The notes beneath the pieces are model-generated. The model made no database searches. It was given only the letters and a program-made list of their open reading frames with translations, and was not told the DNA's origin. The position numbers were made by a program, and so were the translations under genes. From the NCBI GenBank assembly GCA_947491935.1, contig CANLLF010000004.1, forward strand, positions 310,001 to 374,000: a DNA stretch of 64,000 nt, read 5' to 3'. Positions 52,317 to 61,047 of this stretch are shown here, in pieces (positions within the stretch are counted from its first letter, which is position 1; each line of letters opens with the position of its first letter). The stretch is from an uncultured Roseicyclus sp. (GTDB lineage Bacteria; Pseudomonadota; Alphaproteobacteria; Rhodobacterales; Rhodobacteraceae).

Positions 52317-53291
52317 CAATCGGTCCAGCGCATCGTCGAGACGACTCCAATCCTCCAGCTCCAGGCGCACCGGCAAGGTCATCACCTGCGCGCGGTATTC
52401 GGGCGTCAGACGCACCGCGTCCTTTTCTGTCGTGATCACCTGAGCGCCACGCGCTTTCGCTTCGCGCAGGAGGCGGGTCATCAGGGCATCGCTGAGCGGT
52501 TGGTGATCGGCCAGCCCGTGGGCGGCGATCACGTCCGCCCCCATATGGCGCAGGGTCTGGAAGAACTTCTCGGGATGTCCGATCCCCGCAAAGGCCAGAA
52601 CAGGCATGCCGGTCAGCGGAAGGCCCGTTGGCAACGGCTGCAACGCGCCTTCGACATGCGGACGGGTGATGCGATTGCCCCAGGCGGCTTGGAATCGCGC
52701 CTGCGCCGTCTCCGGGCCGATACTCAGAACGAGATCGGCGCGGGCGAGGCCGACTTCCACGGGCTCCCGCAGCGGTCCTGCGGGGATCACGCGGCCATTT
52801 CCGAAACCGCGCCAGGCATCGACCACGACAATCGACAGATCATAGGCGAGGCCCGGGTTTTGGAACCCGTCATCGAGGATCAGAACCTCCGCCCCCTCGG
52901 CCGCTGCGGTGCGGGCGCCCGCGGCCCGATCCTTGGCCACCCAGGTCGGCAGGAATGCTGCCAACAGGAGCGCTTCATCGCCCACCTGATCGGCCCCGTG
53001 GATACGCTCCTCCACCCGCACCGGCCCTTCCAGCGATCCGCCATATCCCCGTGTCACCGCATGGGCGATAACGCCACGGGCCGATAGGCGTTGGGCCAGA
53101 GCGATCGCGGTGGGCGTCTTGCCGGTGCCGCCCGCATTCAGGTTGCCCACGCAGATGACGGGCACGCCGACCCGCGCCCGTGGTCCGCGCGCCAACCGCC
53201 TTGCAGTGCCTGCGGCGTAGAGTGCGCCAAGCGGGCGCAGCAGGCCCGCCCTGATCCCCGGCGGCTCATGCCAGAACCCCGGCGCGCGCAT
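52305..53291 (-). CDS. lpxK: Tetraacyldisaccharide 4'-kinase
   Basis: Phosphorylates the 4' position of the lipid A precursor at the inner membrane. The 328-residue product has the start APGFWHEPPGIRAGLLRPLG, the P-loop CVGNLNAGGTGKTPTAIALA, VTRGYGG and the DDGFQNPGLAYDLSIVVVDA block with LREP further on. The C-terminal FAGIGHPEKFFQTLRHMGAD and VITTEKDAVRL are typical. Its start shares its first base with the end of kdtA (53291), so the pair is translated together, in the order kdtA-lpxK usual in Rhodobacterales. Confidence 0.95.
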   Translation of the reverse strand: MRAPGFWHEPPGIRAGLLRPLGALYAAGTARRLARGPRARVGVPVICVGNLNAGGTGKTPTAIALAQRLSARGVIAHAVTRGYGGSLEGPVRVEERIHGADQVGDEALLLAAFLPTWVAKDRAAGARTAAAEGAEVLILDDGFQNPGLAYDLSIVVVDAWRGFGNGRVIPAGPLREPVEVGLARADLVLSIGPETAQARFQAAWGNRITRPHVEGALQPLPTGLPLTGMPVLAFAGIGHPEKFFQTLRHMGADVIAAHGLADHQPLSDALMTRLLREAKARGAQVITTEKDAVRLTPEYRAQVMTLPVRLELEDWSRLDDALDRLLSR

Positions 53292-54586
53292 CAGGGTTGC
53301 TCCGTCTTTTCCAGCGCATCGAGGATCATGGCCAGCGCCCGGTCGGTCACATCCGCGCCGTCCGAGATCACGCCCCAGGCAGCGGCGGCCATGGCGGCGG
53401 CATCCGCCGGGCTCAGCAACCGCGCCACATCCCCGGCCAGCTTCTCCGGCGACGGGACCAGCCGCGCGGCATCGGCTTCGGCAAGGCGCTGGTAGATATC
53501 CACGAAGTTGGAGACATAGGGGCCGTGCAGGATGGCCGAGCCAAGGGCGGCTGGCTCAAACGGGTTGTGGCCGCCAATGGCCACGAGGGACCCGCCCACG
53601 AAACTGATCGGGGCAAGGCGATACCACAGCCCCAGCTCGCCCATCGTGTCGGCGAGGTAGACGCTGGCCTCTTCGCTGGGGCCTTCGCCTGCGGCCCGTC
53701 GGGTGAAGCGCCAGCCCTCTTGTTGCAACATCGCGGCGATCTCGTCGCCGCGCTCCGGATGGCGCGGGACAATCACCAGCAACAGGCGCGGTGAGGACCG
53801 TGTCGCAAGGCGGTGCGCCTGCAGGATCATCCGCTCTTCCCCGTCATGGGTGGAGGCGGCAAGCCAGACCGGCCGCCCCGCCAGATCGGCGGCCATCGCG
53901 CTGCGTTCATCCTCATCACAGGGCAGGGCGGCGGCGCCCTCCTTGAGCGTCCCCAGAACCTTCATGCGTTCGCCGGGCATCCCAAGGCGGCGCAGATACC
54001 CCATCGTCAGGTCATCTTGCACAAGGGCGGCGTCAAACCGGCGCAGAAGGTCGCGGGCCATCCCGCGGGCAAAGCGCCACTTGTCGTGGCTCGCCTTGGA
54101 CATCCGCGCATTGAGTATCAGCATCGGAATGCCGCGATCATCCACCTCCACAATCAGCGTTGGCCACAGCTCACTTTCCGTCCAGATCGCCACGTCCGGC
54201 TTCCAATGGTCCAGAAAGGCGGTGACGAAGGGCTTGGCGTCAAGCGGCGCGAACTGGTGCAGCGCCCCGTCCGGAAGGCGGTCCGCCATCAAGGCGGCCG
54301 AGGTGACTGTGCCGGTTGTGATCAGGATCGTCAGATCCTCACGCTCCTCCAAAAGGCGTCGGATCAATTCCAGAACCGCCAGGGATTCGCCGACCGAGGC
54401 CGCGTGGAACCAGATCAGCGGTCCGTCCGGGCGCGGCCGCACGGCGATGCCACGGCGCTCGTCCAGCCGCGCGGCGTCTTCCTTCCCTGCGGCCAGACGC
54501 TCGCGCAGCTTGCGTTCGGCAAAGGCGCGCGCGCCCCGGGCCGACCAGGCAAGATAGAGGCGAAGAAGGACCGATGATTGCGCCAT
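53291..54586 (-). CDS. kdtA: Kdo transferase (3-deoxy-D-manno-octulosonic acid transferase)
   Basis: Adds Kdo residues from CMP-Kdo to lipid IV(A). The 431-residue GT-B enzyme has LIWFHAASVGESLAVLELIR (with the catalytic glutamate), IWTESELWPTLIVEVDDRGI, LNARMSKASHDKWRFARGMA and the donor-site FVGGSLVAIGGHNPFEPAAL. Residues 4-25 form the usual short N-terminal helix, here only mildly hydrophobic. Coupled to lpxK downstream; the DUF4170 gene lies 8 bases upstream. Confidence 0.95.
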   Translation of the reverse strand: MAQSSVLLRLYLAWSARGARAFAERKLRERLAAGKEDAARLDERRGIAVRPRPDGPLIWFHAASVGESLAVLELIRRLLEEREDLTILITTGTVTSAALMADRLPDGALHQFAPLDAKPFVTAFLDHWKPDVAIWTESELWPTLIVEVDDRGIPMLILNARMSKASHDKWRFARGMARDLLRRFDAALVQDDLTMGYLRRLGMPGERMKVLGTLKEGAAALPCDEDERSAMAADLAGRPVWLAASTHDGEERMILQAHRLATRSSPRLLLVIVPRHPERGDEIAAMLQQEGWRFTRRAAGEGPSEEASVYLADTMGELGLWYRLAPISFVGGSLVAIGGHNPFEPAALGSAILHGPYVSNFVDIYQRLAEADAARLVPSPEKLAGDVARLLSPADAAAMAAAAWGVISDGADVTDRALAMILDALEKTEQP

Positions 54587-54594
54587 GATCTGTC

Positions 54595-54840
54595 TTAGCT
54601 TCCAAGCTCTTCGGTGGGCGAGGCTTCGGCGCCTTCATCGCGCAGGCGATGAATATGGGCGATGAAATAGCGCATATGGGCATTGTCCACCGTGCGCTGC
54701 GCCTCGGATTTCCACGCGTCATAGGCCGATTGATAATCGGGGAACATGCCGACGACATGGATGTCTTCGGGGTTCTCGAACTCGGTCTTTTGCGGGTCTT
54801 TCAACTCACCACCAAAGACAAGGTGCAGGCGTTGGGGCAT
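54595..54840 (-). CDS. DUF4170 protein, 81 residues
   Basis: A small soluble protein starting MPQRLHLVFGGELKDPQKTE, with DIHVVGMFPDYQSAYDAWKS and AHMRYFIAHIHRLRDE; this is the DUF4170 pattern of alphaproteobacteria. Genes for it sit regularly beside kdtA, as here, but the function is unknown. The open frame continues upstream to 55398 without a conserved-looking sequence, so ATG 54840 with GGAGAT before it is the start. Probably the first gene of the DUF4170-kdtA-lpxK operon. Confidence 0.88.
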   Translation of the reverse strand: MPQRLHLVFGGELKDPQKTEFENPEDIHVVGMFPDYQSAYDAWKSEAQRTVDNAHMRYFIAHIHRLRDEGAEASPTEELGS

Positions 54841-55024
54841 GGGGATCTCCGGGCAATGGATCTGGTCACGGATTGCGCGGGAACCCTTAAGGGGTGGGGC
54901 GGGGGCGTCAAGCGGCGACACCGCGTTTCGGCGGCCTGACGCGAATGTCAGGGTGGGGTTTCCCTGCATGGCGGCGGTGGGGAAGTGGGGGCATATTGAT
55001 CCTACCGAAACGGAGGACCTCTTG

Positions 55025-55198
55025 ATGATCACGTCTTTTTCAGTCTTCGTCGCAGTCTTGGCAATTTCCGCCACTCTTGTTGCTGTGACTACCTCCGTTT
55101 CGGCCTTCACCACCACCACCGGACGCCTGACGCGTATTGCGAACGGCGATCTCGGCTCTGGCCGCGTCTCCGGAAATGATCTCGGTTCCGGTCGGTAA
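55025..55198 (+). CDS. Small membrane or exported peptide gene, 57 residues
   Basis: Residues 1-28 are hydrophobic (MITSFSVFVAVLAISATLVA and on), either a signal peptide or one membrane segment. The tail contains a duplicated word: NGDLGSGR and GNDLGSGR. GGAGG at ideal spacing precedes ATG 55025, which makes translation likely. It is read against the direction of the surrounding operon and is followed by a perfect 14-base hairpin (55292-55327). Function unknown. Confidence 0.55.
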   Translation: MITSFSVFVAVLAISATLVAVTTSVSAFTTTTGRLTRIANGDLGSGRVSGNDLGSGR

Positions 55199-55291
55199 CC
55201 CCGACCGGCGCGCGAGGCGGCCTCGCTCTCTCCCTCCCCCACACTCTCCGTAGGGGCCGCCTCGCCAGATTTTCTGATTTCCCTGCTTCCC

Positions 55292-55327
55292 CAACGCCCG
55301 CTGCGATTTTCTCCGCAGCGGGCGTTG
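55292..55327 (+). terminator. Perfect 14-base stem-loop after the 57-residue peptide gene
   Basis: CAACGCCCGCTGCG (55292-55305) pairs without mismatch with CGCAGCGGGCGTTG (55314-55327) around an 8-base loop, then TCTGTTTGG. The T-run is broken, but stem strength and position suit termination. The remaining bases to 55455 hold a small palindrome (GTAAGG-AGAG-CCTTAC, 55344-55359), otherwise nothing. Confidence 0.65.
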
Positions 55328-55455
55328 TCTGTTTGGCCCAAAGGTAAGGAGAGCCTTACTCGCGCGGGTTGGGGCACTCGCGTAGGTTGATCGGGCAAGC
55401 ACGATGGACGGACACCGAATAAGGCCCCCGATTTTTTAAAGAACCGATAGCTGCC

Positions 55456-55638
55456 ATGACCATTCGCATCTCCCTTCTCTTCCTGGCCACGCTTTTGTTC
55501 GTGATCGTGCTTGCGACCCTCTCAAATTCGGCGAATGCGCATTCCGACGATGCCATACTGGCGGATGATTTTTCCTCCAGCCGGATTCTCGCCACGGGAC
55601 CCTTGAGTGTTGTCGTGTTCGAGGTCTCGCGCCGCTGA
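55456..55638 (+). CDS. Small exported or membrane peptide gene, 60 residues
   Basis: Begins MTIRISLLFLATLLFVIVLA, continuing to a possible signal-peptidase site (NSANA-HSDD), then a mature tail of about 32 residues (ADDFSSSRILATGPLSVVVF). The ribosome binding site is weak, so support comes mostly from the signal-like start and its position beside a similar small gene. It converges on the CysQ-like gene, leaving 8 bases between them. No function can be given. Confidence 0.45.
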   Translation: MTIRISLLFLATLLFVIVLATLSNSANAHSDDAILADDFSSSRILATGPLSVVVFEVSRR

Positions 55639-55646
55639 TTTCACGG

Positions 55647-56429
55647 CTACGCAGACGCGCGCAATCCCACCAGATCTCCATGGACGGCTGAGGCCCCTGC
55701 GATCACGCCGTTCACCTGCGGGGTTGGGTTGTTGAAGCGCAGACCTGTGCCCTGACCGTCAGAGACAACGCCGCCAGCCTCTTCGATGATGAGCGTGCCC
55801 GCGGCGATGTCCCATTCCCATGTCGGCCTCAGGGTGATCATCGCATCGAACCGCCCCTCCCCCACAAGCGACATCCGGTAGGCCAGTGACGGGCGGTATG
55901 ACCTGCCGAACCGAGGCACGCCGCGCGGCCAATGGTGCGGTTGCAGATTGCCCCTGGTCGTGAGAATCGTCGCATCCTTGAGGTCCGCGGGCGGGGTAAC
56001 GCGCAGGGGGGTGTCGTTCATGGTGGCGCCCGCCCCCGAGGCGGCGGCATAGAGCTTGTCTCGCATCGGCAGAAACACGGCTGCCGCCGTCACCACGCCG
56101 TTGCGCGCCACGGCCAGCGAATGGGAAAAGCTGCGCCCGCCTTCGATAAATGCGCGGGTGCCGTCGATCGGATCGCATATAAACACATGCTCTTGCGCCA
56201 GGCGCGCGGCGCTGTCTTCGGTTTCCTCGCTCAGCCAGCCGTAATCGGGCCGCGCGCCCAGAAGGACCTCATGCAGCATGGCGTCGATGGCCAGATCGGC
56301 CTCCGTCACCGGCCCTTCATCGCCCTTGTCGAAAACGTCCGGGTTCTTCCCAAAATGGCTCCGCGCGATGTCTCCGGCGCGCAGGGCGGCCTCGATCAGA
56401 AGCGCGCGATCCTCCTCAGGCCCCGGCAA
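55647..56429 (-). CDS. Inositol monophosphatase-family phosphatase, CysQ-like
   Basis: A 260-residue lithium-sensitive phosphatase-fold protein. The metal sites are visible as GWLSEETEDSAARL (first acidic motif) and ICDPIDGTRAFIEG (D-x-D-G-T), with EWDIAAGTLIIEEAGG near the C-terminus. The substrate may be 3'-phosphoadenosine 5'-phosphate (CysQ) or inositol phosphate; position near kdtA is typical of the Rhodobacterales CysQ-like members. A CysQ role would fit sulfur metabolism, including PAPS use by the sulfotransferase-like protein at 27731. It overlaps the TldD/PmbA gene by 14 bases. Confidence 0.86.
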   Translation of the reverse strand: MPGPEEDRALLIEAALRAGDIARSHFGKNPDVFDKGDEGPVTEADLAIDAMLHEVLLGARPDYGWLSEETEDSAARLAQEHVFICDPIDGTRAFIEGGRSFSHSLAVARNGVVTAAAVFLPMRDKLYAAASGAGATMNDTPLRVTPPADLKDATILTTRGNLQPHHWPRGVPRFGRSYRPSLAYRMSLVGEGRFDAMITLRPTWEWDIAAGTLIIEEAGGVVSDGQGTGLRFNNPTPQVNGVIAGASAVHGDLVGLRASA

Positions 56430-57765
56430 TCGTCAGCCCCTCGACCAGGAGCGAGGGGACCACGCGGCTCAGATGGCCGCGCGCGTCATTGGCGGGGACG
56501 AGGCCGCGCAGCATGTCGCGCAGGTTACCCGCGACGGTGCATTCGTTGACCGGATAGGCAATCTCGCCGTTCTCCACCCAGAAGCCCGCCGCCCCGCGCG
56601 AGTAATCGCCCGTGGTGGCGTTGATTGACGATCCGATCATCGACGTGATCAGGAGGCCCGTGCCCATCTGTGCCAGCAGCCCGTCGCGATCCACATCCCC
56701 CGCCGTCAGCCTCGCATTGCCGACGGTGGGCGAGGGTGGCGCACCGGTGCCGCGGGCTGCCGATGCGGTGGAGGGCATCGACAGTTTGCGCCCGGTGGCG
56801 AGGTCCAGCGTCCATCCCGTCAGGATCCCGTCTTTCACGATGTCCCGATCCGCCGTGGGCAGGCCTTCGCCATCGAACGGGCGGCTGGCCGAGGTGCGCG
56901 GGCGGTGCGGTTCCTCGATCAGGCTCAGACCCTTGGGCAACACCTGTTCGCCCAACAGCTCCCGCGCCCAGGACGCACCGCGCGCGATGGAGGTTCCGTT
57001 GGTGGCCGACAGAAGGTGCCCGATCAGCGCCGATGAAATCCGTTCGTCATAGACAACCGGATAGGCGCCGGTGGGGGGCTTGCGCGCGCCAGCCCGGGCT
57101 ACGGCGCGTTCCGCCGCAAGGCGGCCGACCTCCTCGGGCGCCATCAGGTCGGACAGGTGATTGCGCGCATCGCCATAATAGTCCCGCTCCATCCCGGTGC
57201 CCTCGCCGGTGATCGCTACGCAGTGGACGCCGAAATCCGACCGTCCATAACCGCCTGCAAAGCCGTTCGTGGCCGCCAGATAGATGCGGCGGCGCGAAAA
57301 GCCCGCGCCTGCGGTCGAGACCTGGCTGATGCCATCGATCTTCAGGGCCGCGGCTTCGGCCTCCAGCGCCATCGCTTCCATACGCGCCGGGTCCGGATCC
57401 TCGCCCGGATCCTCCATGTCGAGTGCTGCGCCATCACGCACGTCGCTCAGTTGGTCGGGATCGGCCAGCCCGGCATAGGGATCCTCGGGGGCCAGGCGCG
57501 CCATGGCGACGGCTCTGTCGGCCATTTCCATGAGCGTTGCTGCCTCGGTGTCGGAGGCCGAGACACAGGCCTGCCGCTGCCCAACCAAAACCCGGAGGCC
57601 CAGTTCGATCCCCTCCGAGCGTTCGGCCTGTTCCAGCGTGCCGTTCAACACACCGATGGACATCGACGTGCCATCAACCACAAGCGCATCCGCGGCGTCC
57701 GCCCCGGCGCGCGTCGCGGCCTCAAGAAGAGCCTGGGCAAAGGGGGCGAGGGCAGTGTCGGTCAT
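56416..57765 (-). CDS. pmbA: TldD/PmbA-family metalloprotease, PmbA (TldE) type
   Basis: A 449-residue subunit of the TldD/TldE protease that degrades or matures small peptides such as microcin B17 and CcdA in E. coli. Blocks seen: GLRVLVGQRQACVSASDTEA, ATNGFAGGYGRSDFGVHCVA, RPFDGEGLPTADRDIVKDGI and the C-terminal YSRGAAGFWVENGEIAYPVN followed by ECTVAGNL. No HExxxH motif is present, which marks the PmbA/TldE partner instead of TldD. ATG 57765 has AAGGATC before it; the frame to 57825 is not needed. It overlaps the CysQ-like gene by 14 bases. Confidence 0.9.
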   Translation of the reverse strand: MTDTALAPFAQALLEAATRAGADAADALVVDGTSMSIGVLNGTLEQAERSEGIELGLRVLVGQRQACVSASDTEAATLMEMADRAVAMARLAPEDPYAGLADPDQLSDVRDGAALDMEDPGEDPDPARMEAMALEAEAAALKIDGISQVSTAGAGFSRRRIYLAATNGFAGGYGRSDFGVHCVAITGEGTGMERDYYGDARNHLSDLMAPEEVGRLAAERAVARAGARKPPTGAYPVVYDERISSALIGHLLSATNGTSIARGASWARELLGEQVLPKGLSLIEEPHRPRTSASRPFDGEGLPTADRDIVKDGILTGWTLDLATGRKLSMPSTASAARGTGAPPSPTVGNARLTAGDVDRDGLLAQMGTGLLITSMIGSSINATTGDYSRGAAGFWVENGEIAYPVNECTVAGNLRDMLRGLVPANDARGHLSRVVPSLLVEGLTIAGA

Positions 57766-57827
57766 GTTCTGATCCTTGGGCGCATCGGTTCGGTTGGAGG
57801 TAGGGCGCTGCGCGGGAGGGTGCAAGC

Positions 57828-57858
57828 AAAACGGCCCGCGTGGGGATCACGCGGGCCG
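57828..57858 (-). terminator. Intrinsic terminator of the DUF2125 gene
   Basis: On the minus strand, CGGCCCGCGTG and CACGCGGGCCG (plus-strand 57832-57842 and 57848-57858) pair perfectly over 11 bases around a 5-base loop and run into TTTT (57828-57831). It lies 22 bases beyond the stop of the DUF2125 gene. Confidence 0.88.
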
Positions 57859-57880
57859 CTGCAATCGCGTGGTCTGGCTG

Positions 57881-59383
57881 CTATTGAAGCGGCAGGCCAT
57901 TGGCCGTGATCGACCCGTCCGCGCCAAATTCAATGGTGCTCTCGAGCGTATCCGGCGTCGCGCCGGGCCGCGCGAATGCATTGGCCGCGCCGCGGACAAA
58001 GGCACCTTGTTCAGCGGGCACAAGGCCACCCGCGATCAGCGCATCCAGCAGCGCATTGCCACCGGACAATTGCAGGTCGGCGGAGCCCACGGGCATTGGC
58101 ATGGGCTGGTTCGGGGCAAAGGTCATGTCGGCGGTTCCCGTCAACTCGGCCCCGCCCAAGGCCACGCGCATTTCGTTGACCGTCAGCGCCCGCAATTCGC
58201 CCGGAGGGGCCGTCATGGCTTCGGGATCGAGCCCCAGGAGATCGACCAACACCAGCACCTGCCCGGTCGCGTCCAGTATGACTGAGGCCGGATCCCGCGG
58301 GATCGCCCCGCCGGGATCGAACATGCCCCAGATCGCATCCGACATCGTCATATCCTGATAGGCGATACGCGCCGTGACATCCTGTGGCGCGTCATCGGCG
58401 GCAAGCGGCACCCTGAATTGCAATTCGCTGGACCCGACGGATACATCAATCGGCACCGGCAGATCCGCGGCGGAAATGCGCGTCCGCATGCCGGTGGCCG
58501 CGATGTCGTAGCTGAGCGAGGTCTCCGAGAAGTCAAAGCCGATGCGCCCGCCATCGTTCGAATAGGCGACCGCGAAGTTCTCGCTTGGATCTTCGAACGC
58601 CATCTCGAAGGCGACGCCGTCATAACTTGTGGTGCCGGAGAGCTCCAGGCCCGGTGGCACCTGTCCTTCAAGCTGATTCAAGGCCGCCAGCGACAGGATC
58701 GTTCCGGCGGATGTGCCCTCAATCCCGGTTGCGGTCATGCCGGCCTTCAGGCGGCCCTCCTCCCCGGGGGGCGGGAGGACGTCGAGGACCATGGAAAACT
58801 GCTCCGCGCTTCCGGTGGAGGAAAACCGCATCACGTCGTCCTCCGCCCCGGTGCCGGTAATGTCGTAGGTCGAGGCGAGGCCCGTCATCTCTATCTCGAG
58901 GTCAATGGTCGGCGGCGGGCCGTCCCCGCCCCAGATCCGTCCGTCGGTGACCAAGATCCGGTCGGCAGTATACACATAACTGCGCGCTCCGGCATCGCCG
59001 GACACGGTCACATCGAGGTTCTCGTGCTCCATCAGCAGCTCGATATTGGCGCGCGGGTCGTTGAGGCCGACCTCGAAGCTGATCACCATGGAATAAAGCT
59101 CGGAGAACGCAACGCTCAGCGTTCCATCGGCATTCTCGACCATCTCGATCCGGTCCATGATGCCCTGAACCATCACGTCCTCTTCCTCGAAAGTGGTCGT
59201 GAAGTTGGTCAAGACAAGGCCGGTATCTGTCGGCGTGGCGGTTGCCGTCACGGTCTGGCCGGACAGGGTGGCCTGGGCCTGCCATTCCTCCCAGATCTCG
59301 GCGGCCAGGGTATCTGAGGCGGCGGGAAGCGCGCCGGCGACCAGAAGGGCAAGAGTGGAAAGACCAAAAGAAATGCGCTGCAT
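57881..59383 (-). CDS. DUF2125 secreted protein
   Basis: A 500-residue exported protein with a signal peptide (MQRISFGLSTLALLVAGALP, then AAS). The long mature part is beta-rich: TVTATATPTDTGLVLTNFTT, VAFSELYSMVISFEVGLNDP, and FDFSETSLSYDIAATGMRTR. It ends with EFGADGSITANGLPLQ. DUF2125 proteins are widespread in Rhodobacterales and probably periplasmic; their role is unknown. Length is typical. The gene has its own strong terminator and is divergent from the SDR gene across about 150 bases. Confidence 0.85.
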   Translation of the reverse strand: MQRISFGLSTLALLVAGALPAASDTLAAEIWEEWQAQATLSGQTVTATATPTDTGLVLTNFTTTFEEEDVMVQGIMDRIEMVENADGTLSVAFSELYSMVISFEVGLNDPRANIELLMEHENLDVTVSGDAGARSYVYTADRILVTDGRIWGGDGPPPTIDLEIEMTGLASTYDITGTGAEDDVMRFSSTGSAEQFSMVLDVLPPPGEEGRLKAGMTATGIEGTSAGTILSLAALNQLEGQVPPGLELSGTTSYDGVAFEMAFEDPSENFAVAYSNDGGRIGFDFSETSLSYDIAATGMRTRISAADLPVPIDVSVGSSELQFRVPLAADDAPQDVTARIAYQDMTMSDAIWGMFDPGGAIPRDPASVILDATGQVLVLVDLLGLDPEAMTAPPGELRALTVNEMRVALGGAELTGTADMTFAPNQPMPMPVGSADLQLSGGNALLDALIAGGLVPAEQGAFVRGAANAFARPGATPDTLESTIEFGADGSITANGLPLQ

Positions 59384-59535
59384 CGGAGGTAGGCTCCATC
59401 AAACGGTGATTTATCGTGCAATCGTCTAGGGGCACCGCCGGGGCGTCAAGTGCCGATAGCCGGAATGTGGCTGGCCTCCGCCCGTCCGCGGCGCTACCTC
59501 TGGGGCAGATCACCCTCGGGGGAAAGGACCGGATC

Positions 59536-60288
59536 ATGACCCATATGCTGAACGGAAAAGTTGTTGCGATTACCGGGGCCAGCCGCGGTATCGGGGCGGC
59601 CACAGCTCGTGAATTTGCCGACCTCGGGGCCAAGGTTGTGCTGCTGGCGCGCAGCCGGGACGCGATTGCCGCCTTGGCCGGAGAGATCGGCGATGCCGCC
59701 TTGGCGGTGCCGTGCGACGTGATGCGATTTTGGGAGGTGGAGGCCGCGCTTAATGCCGCCGCCGAGACCTTCGGGAGCCTCGACGTGTTGATCAACAATG
59801 CAGGCGTGATCGAGCCGGTGGCCCGGTTGGAAGATGCCGATCCCGATGGCTGGTCGCAGGCCATCGATATCAACCTCAAGGGCACGTTCAACGGCATTCG
59901 CGCGGCGTTGCCGCTGATGGAGGGCCGGGGCGGTACAATCATCGGCATCTCATCGGGTGCGGCCACAAGCGCGCTTGAGGGATGGTCGCATTATTGCACG
60001 TCCAAGGCGGCGGCGCTGATGCTGACGCGGTGCCTGCACAAGGAGATGGGGGATCGCGGGATCCGCGCGCTGGGGTTGAGCCCCGGAACCGTGGCCACGC
60101 AGATGCAGGTTGAGATCAAGGCCTCGGGCGTGAACCCCGTGGCGCAACTCGACTGGTCCGATCACATTCCGCCGGAATGGCCCGCCAAGGCGCTGGCCTG
60201 GATGTGCACGCCCGATGCCGATGAGTATCTGGGCGGTGACATCTCGCTCCGCGATGAAGGCGTGCGAGCCAAGGTGGGCCTCGCGTGA
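59536..60288 (+). CDS. Short-chain dehydrogenase/reductase (classical SDR)
   Basis: A 250-residue NAD(P)-dependent oxidoreductase. TGASRGIG binds the cofactor, NNAGVIEPVARL is the N-N-A-G motif, and the catalytic residues are S in GISSGAA and Y-x3-K in HYCTSKAAALMLT. LSPGTVATQMQ follows. Its substrate is not clear; coupling to the enoyl-CoA hydratase (GTG start overlapping its stop at 60285-60288) suggests a role in acyl-CoA or related metabolism. ATG 59536 has AAGGA at good spacing. Confidence 0.9.
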   Translation: MTHMLNGKVVAITGASRGIGAATAREFADLGAKVVLLARSRDAIAALAGEIGDAALAVPCDVMRFWEVEAALNAAAETFGSLDVLINNAGVIEPVARLEDADPDGWSQAIDINLKGTFNGIRAALPLMEGRGGTIIGISSGAATSALEGWSHYCTSKAAALMLTRCLHKEMGDRGIRALGLSPGTVATQMQVEIKASGVNPVAQLDWSDHIPPEWPAKALAWMCTPDADEYLGGDISLRDEGVRAKVGLA

Positions 60289-60902
60289 TCGAGACGTCCG
60301 AGGATGGCGGTGTCCTCACCATAACGCTCAACCGCCCGGACAAAGCCAATTCACTCACCGAAGCGATGCTGCGGGATCTGGTGCAGATCTTCAGGCGCGC
60401 GCGGGATGCCCGTGCCGTGATCCTGACCGGGGCGGGCGACAAGGTGTTTTCAGCGGGTGCCGATCTGGAGGAGGCGCGGGCGGGGCTCGCCACATCGCCG
60501 GTTTGGGAAGACGCGTCGGGCGCCTTGGCGGACTTGCCGTGCCCGACAATCGCCGCGCTGAACGGAACCTTGGCGGGCGGCGCCTTTGGCATGGCTTTGG
60601 CGTGCGATCTGCGGATCTCGGTGCCCCAGGCGAGCTTCTTCTATCCGGTCGCGAAGTTGGGGTTCCTGCCGCAACCCTCCGATCCAGGACGGCTGCGCGC
60701 GCTGATCGGGCCCGCGCGCGCCAAGCTGATCCTTGTGGTCGGGGCGCGGATTTCTGCGGAGGAGGCGTTGCAATTCGGCCTGATCGACAGGCTCTGCGGG
60801 CCAGAGGAGCTGATGGGCGAAGCCGACGCGCTGACCCAGACCGCACGGGATGGCGACCCGGCAAACCTTAGGCAGATCAAGACCATGATCCGTCAAGCCT
60901 AG
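60285..60902 (+). CDS. Enoyl-CoA hydratase/isomerase-family protein
   Basis: A 205-residue crotonase-fold protein, about 50 residues shorter than usual at the C-terminus. It shows LTITLNRPDKANSLTEAML, the oxyanion-hole elements FSAGADLEEA and AALNGTLAGGAFGMALACDL, and PQASFFYPVAKLGFLPQPSD, where many members have a catalytic glutamate. In place of the usual E-x-x-x-x-G-L it has LGFLPQPSDPGRL, so catalysis may differ. The start is GTG 60285, overlapping the SDR stop. CoA binding is assumed from the fold. Confidence 0.87.
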   Translation: MIETSEDGGVLTITLNRPDKANSLTEAMLRDLVQIFRRARDARAVILTGAGDKVFSAGADLEEARAGLATSPVWEDASGALADLPCPTIAALNGTLAGGAFGMALACDLRISVPQASFFYPVAKLGFLPQPSDPGRLRALIGPARAKLILVVGARISAEEALQFGLIDRLCGPEELMGEADALTQTARDGDPANLRQIKTMIRQA

Positions 60903-61047
60903 GCCAATAATGGTGCCGCAACGTCAGTGTCCGCCTCCTTCTTTGGCGACGCCAAACGCGTCGGCGGAGCCGGCACCTCGCCCTGCGGGCATCGGTGCCG
61001 GGTCGCTGCGCTGTCCGGATGTTGCATGTTGCACGGCATCAGGGGCG

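Noticed and set aside
54841-55398. Upstream extension of the DUF4170 frame
   Set aside because: No conserved-looking sequence before ATG 54840, where a GGAGAT site is present.
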